64,000 nucleotides of DNA, from assembly GCA_963678925.1 (NCBI GenBank), contig OY787533.1, positions 1,364,001 through 1,428,000 of the forward strand. The letters run 5' to 3'. The notes under the pieces were generated by a model that was not told where the DNA came from, ran no database searches, and was given only the letters and a program-made list of their open reading frames with translations. A program made the position numbers and the translations under genes. This DNA comes from G963665925 sp963678925 (GTDB lineage Bacteria > Bacillota > Clostridia > Peptostreptococcales > Acidaminobacteraceae). Positions 17,165 to 25,565 of the stretch are shown piece by piece; position 1 is the first letter of the stretch; each line of letters begins with the position of its first letter.

Positions 17165-19032
17165 GATTTTATTCCTTTCTTTCTGTCATGTTCAGGCTGT
17201 TTATAGGATGGTACAAGTTCATGGATTGCTCTTTTAAGCGCCTCCGCGTTATCATACCCCAAATTAAAGCGTAATTTATCTAATTTTTCTTTCACCCATT
17301 CAGAATCAATATGCGATGGCTTTTCAATAAATATTTTCTCATATTTCGTTGCCATAGCATTTTCCCTGTCGAGAATCAGTTCTTCATAGAGTTTCTCCCC
17401 TGGTCTGAGCCCTGTAACATGTATATCAATATCTACATCCGGTTCAAATCCACTGAGTCGAATCATATTTTCTGCTAAATCACGTATACGTACAGGATCG
17501 CCCATATCTAAAATGAAAATTTCCCCCGAAAGTGCCAAAGAAGCTGACTGTATAACAAGCTTAGCAGCTTCTGGTATTGTCATAAAATAACGAATGATTT
17601 CTTCATGTGTAAGTGTTATGGGTCCACCTTCTTCAATTTGCTTTTTGAATATTGGAATAACACTGCCGTTACTGCCAAGTACATTTCCGAACCGAACAGC
17701 TGATAGTTTTGTTTTCCCACGGCCACACGATGATTGAACCACCAATTCACAAATCCTTTTTGTTGCGCCCATAATATTAGTTGGATTAACCGCTTTATCG
17801 GTTGAGATTAATGTGAATCGTTCCGCATCAAATGCAAGAGAAGCATCTACAACATTTTTCGTGCCAAAAACATTATTTTTAACTGCTTCCATAGGACTTA
17901 CTTCCATAAGAGGCACATGTTTGTGTGCCGCAGCATGGAATACAACTTCAGGACTGTATGTTTTGAAAATCTCAAATATACGGTCGCGATCACGTACAGA
18001 CGCAATGAGTACGGTGTACTTTAGCTCAGGATACTTTTTCTTTATTTCTAGTTCGAGTCCGTAAACATTATTTTCGTAAATATCGAGCATTATTAGATGT
18101 TTTGGTGTAAACGGTGCAATTTGCCTACAAAGTTCAGATCCAATAGATCCACCCGCACCCGTGACAAGTACAGTTCTGCCACTGATAAATTCGGACATAG
18201 TTCCTACATCAAGTTCAACCTCTTCACGCCCAAGTATATCTTTTATATCCACTTCTCGAATTTGATTAATAGAAACTTGACCATCGATAAGTTCATAGAC
18301 GCCAGGCAAAATTTTAAGCTTTGCATCTGTTTTACTTGCAATATCAACAAAAACCTTAAGTTCTCCACGTTTAAGCGATGGCATTGCTATGATAATTTCA
18401 TCAACCTTATATTTTAGTACAGCCCACTCAATATCATCTCTTCCACCAACTACTGGTACGCCACTCATTTTTCTATTTTGCTTCATAATATCATCATCAA
18501 TGATCGCAACCGGATGATAATTGAGTTCAGGATGATCACGCATTTCCTTTAGGATAACCGATGCCGCCTGACCAGCACCTAAAATCATGACGTTTGTACA
18601 AGTCGCTAACCGTTTATGCTGTTTATTTTTCCAAATTCTGAGCAGACGATAGCTAAATCTAACGCCACCTAATAGCAAAATATCTATAAACCAGGTCAGT
18701 ATATAAATACTTCTTGGAAATGCAAGCTCACCAATAATAATATAAGTCAGCGTCATGGCCGTTGCAAAACTAACCGCCTTAACAATTTGAAGCAGTTCAT
18801 TCATACCCGCATGTTCCCACAAGCTGTTATACATGCCGAATATATATAGTACAACAATTTTTATAAGAACGAGTGTCAGAAGCGCCCCATGCAAGACTTC
18901 CAAATAATCATGGACGATTTGAGACGTAAAAAACTCCGTGTCAAACCTGAGCATGAAAGCCAATATGTACGCAAGTATAATTGCGATTATATCAAATCCG
19001 ATTAGAAGAGATTGCCGAAAGGCTCGCTTCAT
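17161..19032 (-). CDS. Membrane UDP-GlcNAc 4,6-dehydratase (PglF/WbpM/CapD type)
   Basis: 623 aa, full length for the family. Four transmembrane helices at the N-terminus (about residues 10-110), a Rossmann domain at 145-260 and the dehydratase domain from 290, starting VTGAGGSIGSEL. The catalytic segment is STDKAVNPTNIMGATK: methionine stands where soluble relatives have tyrosine, as in WbpM and PglF. It makes UDP-4-keto-6-deoxy-GlcNAc with retained C5 configuration, feeding the coupled aminotransferase. PseB at 2988 is the inverting counterpart, so the organism runs both branches. Confidence 0.9.
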   Translation of the reverse strand: MKRAFRQSLLIGFDIIAIILAYILAFMLRFDTEFFTSQIVHDYLEVLHGALLTLVLIKIVVLYIFGMYNSLWEHAGMNELLQIVKAVSFATAMTLTYIIIGELAFPRSIYILTWFIDILLLGGVRFSYRLLRIWKNKQHKRLATCTNVMILGAGQAASVILKEMRDHPELNYHPVAIIDDDIMKQNRKMSGVPVVGGRDDIEWAVLKYKVDEIIIAMPSLKRGELKVFVDIASKTDAKLKILPGVYELIDGQVSINQIREVDIKDILGREEVELDVGTMSEFISGRTVLVTGAGGSIGSELCRQIAPFTPKHLIMLDIYENNVYGLELEIKKKYPELKYTVLIASVRDRDRIFEIFKTYSPEVVFHAAAHKHVPLMEVSPMEAVKNNVFGTKNVVDASLAFDAERFTLISTDKAVNPTNIMGATKRICELVVQSSCGRGKTKLSAVRFGNVLGSNGSVIPIFKKQIEEGGPITLTHEEIIRYFMTIPEAAKLVIQSASLALSGEIFILDMGDPVRIRDLAENMIRLSGFEPDVDIDIHVTGLRPGEKLYEELILDRENAMATKYEKIFIEKPSHIDSEWVKEKLDKLRFNLGYDNAEALKRAIHELVPSYKQPEHDRKKGIKS

Positions 19033-19048
19033 AATAACACCCCTTTAA

Positions 19049-20401
19049 TTACACCGTTTCGTTCCAATAGTGCTTAAAAAATACGTAAAATGCAGAAACC
19101 ATACACCCCAAAACAGCTGCAATCACCATGTTGAGGAGTCTTCTTGGCCCTACCGGATTATCATTTACTACTGCTTTTGAGTTTACAAGTATTGTATACT
19201 TACCAATATCCGCTGACTCCGCCACACGAGATTCTTCATAGCTTTTTACAAATTGATCGTAAGAGGACTCTGCACGCGACACATCTTTCATAATCAACTT
19301 CTCTTGATTACTTTTTTCAGCATAGGTCACATTTAAACTTTCCAAGTCATTTGATAATTTCGCAATTTCTTTTTCAATGAGTGCTTTTGTCTTGTCAAAC
19401 GTGGTCTTCAAATTTATCTTTTTCTGATTCAAATTCTCAAGCTCAATTTTTAGGCCATTGGACTGACTAATCAGTTTTACATAATTTGAATTGAGGACCT
19501 CATTCTCAAGAACCAGACCTAGCAAGCTGTCTCCGGTTTCACCTTCAGCTTGCGCAATGGCTGTTGCAGTGTTGTCCTGAAGTACGGATTGATTCTGTAC
19601 TATGAATTGGTCCGTTTCATTTAACAGTGCATGGACATTGCTGTTTTCTTTTTCTTTAAGCAAAATACCATTTTCAACATTTAGTATGTCTCTTTCATAA
19701 TTCACAGACAGTGTATCGAGTTCACTTTTAAGCCCATTCAACCTTCCTGACTTAGAAGAAATTTCTGCTTGTATTTCAGATGTTCCTGGAGACTGTGCTA
19801 AAAACTCCTTATACACTTCAAGTGCGGCATCGAGCTTTGCTTTTTCTTCTTCAACCTTCTGACTCAAGAACTCAGAAGACTTGGACAGTCGCTGGCTATT
19901 CATGTCTGCAACAAAATCCATATACGCTTGTGCAAGTGTATTAGCAATCTGTGCAGCAAGTTCAGGGTCACCCAAAGTTACCCTTACATCTAACAAATTC
20001 GTATCCGCGATATTATCAACTGTTATAACACCCTTCAATGATGCGGGTGTAAATTCCTCCTGTAAATTCAGTTCTTCAATGACCCGATTCATCATATCTG
20101 TTGTCAGCATTTGCTCCTTATATGTTGCAATGGTTTGGGGAATATTTCCTGAGATTGTATTCATCAATCCCTCAACACCACTTAGGGAACTGTTTGCACT
20201 GGCTAAGTTCGCAGAAGCATTGGAAACGAGGAGTATTGTATTTGACTCATACGTCGGTTCCAGCACATAAAAAGTCACTACCGCTGCCAGTGCAATAAAA
20301 AATGCAGTAATCCCTGCTATCACTTTTTTCCCTTTGAGTAAAATCAATATCAGTTCCTTTAGTGAAATTTCATCTTCATAGTGCATATCTTGATTTGTCA
20401 T
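19049..20401 (-). CDS. Wzz/YveK-like chain-length determinant
   Basis: 450 aa from ATG 20401 (GGAGG at 20407-20411, 5-nt spacing; a GTG at 20413 lies inside that site and is rejected). Transmembrane helices near residues 25-48 and 420-445 flank a large extracellular domain with long coiled coils (about 150-370). VYEPTYESNTILLVS just after the first helix fits the Wzz domain. It regulates polymer length or export with a Wzy polymerase. No BY-type tyrosine kinase partner is encoded next to it, unlike most Gram-positive capsule operons. Confidence 0.8.
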   Translation of the reverse strand: MTNQDMHYEDEISLKELILILLKGKKVIAGITAFFIALAAVVTFYVLEPTYESNTILLVSNASANLASANSSLSGVEGLMNTISGNIPQTIATYKEQMLTTDMMNRVIEELNLQEEFTPASLKGVITVDNIADTNLLDVRVTLGDPELAAQIANTLAQAYMDFVADMNSQRLSKSSEFLSQKVEEEKAKLDAALEVYKEFLAQSPGTSEIQAEISSKSGRLNGLKSELDTLSVNYERDILNVENGILLKEKENSNVHALLNETDQFIVQNQSVLQDNTATAIAQAEGETGDSLLGLVLENEVLNSNYVKLISQSNGLKIELENLNQKKINLKTTFDKTKALIEKEIAKLSNDLESLNVTYAEKSNQEKLIMKDVSRAESSYDQFVKSYEESRVAESADIGKYTILVNSKAVVNDNPVGPRRLLNMVIAAVLGCMVSAFYVFFKHYWNETV

Positions 20402-20477
20402 TACGACCTCCACAATTTCATTTTAATAATTCAATTAGCCACTTTACATCATACCATGAGCCAAGTACTCAAACCAG

Positions 20478-22229
20478 TTACAATCTTTCAACTTTCTCTT
20501 GATTACCACTTTTCTTCATCAACATTGCCAGCACAAAAATTTGTAAAAAGGCTGTATGAACAGTAAAATCATTAAACAGTGTTGCAACACCTATTCCAAT
20601 AAGCGCTAATGCAAGCATAAATGATTGTTTTGACTTTATACCACTTGAAATTAGCACCACCTGCAATAAGACATACAAAATAAGCGCTATGCCTCCAAAC
20701 TCTAGAGCCATGCCAATATATCCACTATGTGCCTTATCAACAACCATTGCACGTTCTCTAAAGAAAAGTTCTTTGTTCAGATAATCATTTTGCGGAAATC
20801 TCAGCGCAAATGTATCCGCACCTGAACCCAGAAAAATACTTTCTTTTACTTTTGAAAGACTGCGTGTCCAAATATAGACACGGTTGGATCCCAACGTAGC
20901 ATAGGCGTCATATTTCGATTTTGTTGTCAATAAATCATCCATTTTTCCCATAGGTGAAATAAATTTAATACCTTCATCTGTATCTGCAAAGTCCCACCGC
21001 TTCCCTTGAATCAAAAAAGAAACAAACGCAACGTCTTGCACATTTCCAAACTGAAATTGAACTTCAGGCAAATTTTCTATTGTATACAGATTGTTATTAG
21101 TCAAAATATTCAAGATTTCACCTTGGTCATCTGTCAATTCGGCAATTACATCCCCGTTCAAAATGTCATAATAGACATTTACTTTCTGATCATTTTCAAA
21201 TGCCCAGTGAATATTTTGTCCGTCTGTTTCTACCGACTGGATAAAAGAATGTATTTCTCTAGGCTCAAATACTTCAGAAAGCTTTCTCGACATAACTGAA
21301 CCCGTTGCAGCGTTTGCACCTACAGTAGCAATTACTAAAGCAGCTAGCCCAACCAGCATCTTTCTTCTATGTTCTTTCATTTTTAAGAAGACCCAAACAA
21401 CCGATACCATCAGCATAACACCAATTGCAATAATCCCCGATCTCGAATAAGACCCGACAAGCATCACTAAAGAACCTAAAATGAGTAATCCCCATACGTA
21501 TTTAAAGACTTTAAAATTTTCCTTGATAATTGCATACAGCCCTACAGGAAGCAGCATACTAACATAACTACCCACCATATTCGGATTATACAGAGTACTG
21601 TATACGTGCGCCTCGCCAAAAGAAAACTTTAATGCATTCCCGCTCTTTTCATATATTTCTTTTCCAAGCAGGAGTCGTGCGCCTAAATCTGTTCTGAAGA
21701 AATCTTTTCCAAACGCTTGAAAAGCACCTACACCAACAATCCATATTGCCGATAGCATAACAATCCTAAGTATCATACGTTCATCATCTTCATTATCAAT
21801 AATACTGTATGTATAAGTCAAAAGAACCAAATAACTCAGCCATATCCAAGTTCCTTGGAGTTTTTCCGGATAACCTGACCATGCAACATTTGCATAGTCT
21901 GAAAACACCGCACTTGCAACAATGAGTGCTGCAAAAGCCAATTGCCCCCATCCAAACTTAATCTTTTTTGTACCTTTTATGACATAAAACACAACCATTA
22001 ATATAAGTGCTAATATTGCAGCAGCTAGAATAATTCGCGACCGATAATATGCAAAAACATCGCTTACGTAATACTGCGATGGATTCCAAGGCAACTCACC
22101 TAGTTCAGGAAACTCCATGATTTTAAGCCTTACAACAATCGGTGCTATAATGCCCATAAGCAAAATGGGTACAAATTTTATCCAGTCAATCCATGTTCTT
22201 TTTTTTATCGAGCCCAGTGCCTTATCCAT
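20478..22229 (-). CDS. O-antigen ligase/polymerase family membrane protein
   Basis: 583 aa. About twelve membrane helices with one long extracellular loop (about residues 290-440) before the last four; the loop contains a YVYIWTRSLSKVKESIFLGSGADTF-type Wzy_C region. Such proteins polymerise repeat units or ligate glycan to an acceptor, including protein O-glycosylation ligases. It is larger than the polymerase at 7624 because of the loop. First gene of the operon running to 16016; an extended -10 promoter is at 22268-22276. Polymerase against ligase cannot be settled from sequence. Confidence 0.75.
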   Translation of the reverse strand: MDKALGSIKKRTWIDWIKFVPILLMGIIAPIVVRLKIMEFPELGELPWNPSQYYVSDVFAYYRSRIILAAAILALILMVVFYVIKGTKKIKFGWGQLAFAALIVASAVFSDYANVAWSGYPEKLQGTWIWLSYLVLLTYTYSIIDNEDDERMILRIVMLSAIWIVGVGAFQAFGKDFFRTDLGARLLLGKEIYEKSGNALKFSFGEAHVYSTLYNPNMVGSYVSMLLPVGLYAIIKENFKVFKYVWGLLILGSLVMLVGSYSRSGIIAIGVMLMVSVVWVFLKMKEHRRKMLVGLAALVIATVGANAATGSVMSRKLSEVFEPREIHSFIQSVETDGQNIHWAFENDQKVNVYYDILNGDVIAELTDDQGEILNILTNNNLYTIENLPEVQFQFGNVQDVAFVSFLIQGKRWDFADTDEGIKFISPMGKMDDLLTTKSKYDAYATLGSNRVYIWTRSLSKVKESIFLGSGADTFALRFPQNDYLNKELFFRERAMVVDKAHSGYIGMALEFGGIALILYVLLQVVLISSGIKSKQSFMLALALIGIGVATLFNDFTVHTAFLQIFVLAMLMKKSGNQEKVERL

Positions 22230-22267
22230 CTGCGATTATCTACCTTTCATGATTAGTTACCTGAAAT

Positions 22268-22276
22268 ATTATAACA
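22268..22276 (-). promoter_or_regulatory. Extended -10 promoter of the second glycan operon
   Basis: TGTTATAAT on the minus strand, about 40 nt before ATG 22229. No good -35 box is present, as expected for an extended -10 promoter. Confidence 0.45.
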
Positions 22277-22300
22277 TACTATATCCCTACATCCAAACGG

Positions 22301-23890
22301 CTAATACCGCTTGAGAGTTACGTCATAAACACCATCTGCACTAAAAATTCCACCTTGAACTTTAAGATCCCGTACTGTGACTTTGGCATCATTCATATTG
22401 GAGCCGTTTACCAGCTGAAGACGTACTGAAAATCTATCTTGGATATCTACAGCCTCGATCCCCACATTTCTTCGATGATCTCCTACCACTTCTGTCACTT
22501 TGAAAAATGACTGATCCACCGTTTCCGGTACAGGATGTGAAAATTCCATAATAATATTGTGTTGATCTCTGAAATAGGCCTGCTTTACTGTGACTTTATA
22601 TTGAGGTATGTCAGTAAACTTCTTTTCGACTTGAATATCTACCTCATGTTCAACACCAAATTCGTCTGTGTAATCGCCCTTTAAACATATCGTTCTTGTT
22701 GAATTCCGACCAACCGCATCGCTTAGACTTAGCACAATATGCAAGGTACTTGAAGTATTGTCACAAAGTGTCCTGTCCAGCGCTACATCTTCAACAGGGT
22801 GATTACTCATCCAAATAACATCCATAGATGCCAGACTTTCCTCTTTAATCACCTTGTTCAGCTTAATTTTCATATTCGTTGGATCCAGTAACGTTATATC
22901 AACAATTTCAATTTCCATTACACCGTCAGTTACAGATAAAATACCCTCATAAGCCTCTCCACGATAAAGTGTGTTGACCGATTTTAGCAGATATGTTTTT
23001 TCTATTTCTGGTTTCTTTAAATAAAGAATTAAGATAGTCTGTCTTTCGTCTTCGTCAAGACACCATCTTCTATTCACCACGGAAACAGTTTCACCATCAG
23101 TTGTGAAAAGTTCAGGCATGAAATTGCTTGTCATTTCCTGAGTAAATTCAACTTTTATCACATCATCCCTGAGATATTCTGCACTCTTAATTTTTACATC
23201 TTGCGCATTTGTCGTTTTATACATAAACACTTCTATATATTCACTCTCCACGACTGCACCATCTGACATCTCTGTGTGTCCTGGAATGCGCAGACTATAC
23301 TCTTTGCCACCTTCAAACGTGATATCTTCTTTCAGCCTGCATACCAATCGTTTTTCTCGAACAATATCACCAACAAATTCAACATTAGAATCATACTGTG
23401 TTGAGATTGGTTGACCGTCCTCATATAATTCTAATGCTTCGTTACATATCTTAACACCATCTACGGGATGATTAAAACACACCTCAAAGGTTTTTGAATC
23501 AATTATATTCGCCTTTGACATATGTACGTCCAAGCCATCACCACTTAGTTGCACGATGACATCAAAATCATAATTTGAATAAAAAGTCCCATTCAAAAAA
23601 ATACAGCTTCCATTCAGAATATATTTTTTCCCACTCAATAGGTTTTCGGCATAAAAAGTTCCCCTATTCGGTTCTTCCATTCTATACTCTGAAACCTTAA
23701 CAGAAGTGTCTGGATTGTTCCATTCAGTAAACGTAAATTCGGAAAAATCACCGGTTTCTATACTGCTATTAAAATCTATTGTAATTTTATTTTCAGAATA
23801 ACTCCCATACAATAAAACGGTCTCAGCTGCTGAATAATTTCCCAGCAGCATGAGACAAAATATTGTACTCAAAATAATTTTTTTTATCAA
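22301..23890 (-). CDS. Secreted Ig-like repeat protein (paralogue of 23908-25551)
   Basis: 529 aa from a TTG at 23890, which gives a compact signal peptide (hydrophobic core KKIILSTIFCLMLLGNYS, cleavage near AAE). AGAGGGCGG lies 4-5 nt upstream; a TTG at 23917 would add nine odd residues and overlap the previous gene. The mature part is a chain of beta-sandwich units of 90-110 residues with the SbsA-type theme (IEVCF.HPV..., VKVEFTQEM). It shares layout and phrases such as NGTFYSNYDF with the next protein, so the two are paralogues. No SLH domain or sortase signal; anchoring unknown. Confidence 0.72.
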   Translation of the reverse strand: MIKKIILSTIFCLMLLGNYSAAETVLLYGSYSENKITIDFNSSIETGDFSEFTFTEWNNPDTSVKVSEYRMEEPNRGTFYAENLLSGKKYILNGSCIFLNGTFYSNYDFDVIVQLSGDGLDVHMSKANIIDSKTFEVCFNHPVDGVKICNEALELYEDGQPISTQYDSNVEFVGDIVREKRLVCRLKEDITFEGGKEYSLRIPGHTEMSDGAVVESEYIEVFMYKTTNAQDVKIKSAEYLRDDVIKVEFTQEMTSNFMPELFTTDGETVSVVNRRWCLDEDERQTILILYLKKPEIEKTYLLKSVNTLYRGEAYEGILSVTDGVMEIEIVDITLLDPTNMKIKLNKVIKEESLASMDVIWMSNHPVEDVALDRTLCDNTSSTLHIVLSLSDAVGRNSTRTICLKGDYTDEFGVEHEVDIQVEKKFTDIPQYKVTVKQAYFRDQHNIIMEFSHPVPETVDQSFFKVTEVVGDHRRNVGIEAVDIQDRFSVRLQLVNGSNMNDAKVTVRDLKVQGGIFSADGVYDVTLKRY

Positions 23891-23907
23891 AGTTCCGCCC
23901 TCTGTCT

Positions 23908-25551
23908 TTAATCCCAAGGACCAACTACGCGTTTACTTGTATTAATGCTGTACCTTCCAGTCACGTCATATATATTATCTAGCTCTATGAAAACATCGTA
24001 CATATTCGACGCTTTATCAAGCCCAATAACCCACATATAATCATTCCAAGCATCAACACTGTCAATACGAAGCTGGTCATCTCTACCATCAGGATCATAT
24101 ACTACTTTTATATAATCTTCTATATTACTGTATGCGACCGTTGGATGTGTAAACCTGCATAATATGTGCTGTTCATCTAAGAAAATAGCTTCGTCAATGC
24201 GATACTTCACTTGACCTACGTCAAGCGTTTCAAATGAAAGATCTTGATTCACAGGAAACTCCACATAACTTTTATTATAGAGTGTACCTTTCACATTGAG
24301 TGTGTACGCTGTATTTGACTTGAACACACTTTTAGGTGCTAATATCCCTTGAATAAAATAAGGATTCTCTGGTTTTACATTTAGAGAATGTACTTTAACT
24401 TCACGATTAATAAGCTGTCCTGTTGTCATCATTTTCAAGTCAATAAGTTCCAGTGATGCTGGTTCAATCTCTTGGTTCAATTTCAACTTAAAGGTCACAG
24501 GATCAATCATTTCAAACGACTCAATCTGAATTGGTTCTGTCTGCATCGCATCAGTAACTTTAATGGTTGTTGAATAATTTTTTCTTCCCAGAACGGATTG
24601 CAATCCACTTAAATGTATTATATCGCCCGGTTGCAATTCTTGTTCAAATACCACCATAAGCTTTGATTGCTGTTCCTTTTCGTCAAGTTTCAAGTTTGTC
24701 GACATTGCTGCAATAGACTCATTTTGACTATCAGTGGCATAAACGATTGCTTCCCCTTCCATATCCTGATTGAATGCAAATTGAATAGAATTTGTATTCA
24801 ATTTAATCATATCTGTTTTTACATCACTCAGTGCCCAGTCTTCCAATCTATATAATATGATTTTCGAAATTGTTTGGTCAGCATGCGTACCATACTCCGA
24901 AATGAAATCGTCTCCAAAATACAGCTCGTAAGGTTTGTCATATTCAAATACAAAATCTGAAGTAACTTCACATACAACACGGTACTCCATATCTTCACTT
25001 ATGTGTAAAATTTTAACGGTATTAACAATGCCATTAAGCACCGTTTCTCCATCTTCAACAATATGCATTTCCTTAAGCATCGCTTGCGTCGGTTTAACAG
25101 GATGACTCATTTGAAACTCAAATATCTTGTCAGATATTATTTTCCCTTTAATGGGCATGAATCCATATTGGTTTTGTGCAAATACAGGTATAATTCGCGA
25201 TTTGTATGACGAATAATACGTCCCATCAATTTTCACATACTTGAGTTCTAAGATATACATTTGACCTAGTTTCAAACGCGCCGCTTTTATAAGCAGTTCA
25301 TTTTTATCTAACGCAGGCGTTACCTCCATGATAACCTGCTTTCCTGCTTGTCCAGCTTCATACAGATTGTACACAGTATTACTAAACGTCTCTACCTCGT
25401 TTTCAAGCATCACTCGGAATTCATTATTTTCATATACTGAAGTTTCCAGCATTGTACCACTCGTGTAATCAAGCGTATTCGAATTGGCTGAAAAAGCAGC
25501 GGAACTACTTAACATTAAGAATAATGCGAGCATCACAACCAATTTTCTCAA
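23908..25551 (-). CDS. Secreted Ig-like repeat protein (paralogue of 22301-23890)
   Basis: 547 aa, TTG start at 25551 with GGGGG about 10 nt upstream. A signal peptide (hydrophobic LVVMLALFLMLSSSAAFSA) precedes four to five beta-rich units. Recurring elements such as IFEFQMSHPVKP and ILCRFTHPTVAY follow the bacterial SbsA/Big_5 Ig-like pattern of S-layer proteins. DGTYYSSYKSRIIPVF parallels a segment in the downstream protein. Probably an extracellular structural or adhesive component, made with the Big2 protein 14 nt upstream. No enzyme motif seen. Confidence 0.72.
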   Translation of the reverse strand: MRKLVVMLALFLMLSSSAAFSANSNTLDYTSGTMLETSVYENNEFRVMLENEVETFSNTVYNLYEAGQAGKQVIMEVTPALDKNELLIKAARLKLGQMYILELKYVKIDGTYYSSYKSRIIPVFAQNQYGFMPIKGKIISDKIFEFQMSHPVKPTQAMLKEMHIVEDGETVLNGIVNTVKILHISEDMEYRVVCEVTSDFVFEYDKPYELYFGDDFISEYGTHADQTISKIILYRLEDWALSDVKTDMIKLNTNSIQFAFNQDMEGEAIVYATDSQNESIAAMSTNLKLDEKEQQSKLMVVFEQELQPGDIIHLSGLQSVLGRKNYSTTIKVTDAMQTEPIQIESFEMIDPVTFKLKLNQEIEPASLELIDLKMMTTGQLINREVKVHSLNVKPENPYFIQGILAPKSVFKSNTAYTLNVKGTLYNKSYVEFPVNQDLSFETLDVGQVKYRIDEAIFLDEQHILCRFTHPTVAYSNIEDYIKVVYDPDGRDDQLRIDSVDAWNDYMWVIGLDKASNMYDVFIELDNIYDVTGRYSINTSKRVVGPWD

Positions 25552-25565
25552 CGTTAAAGCCCCCT

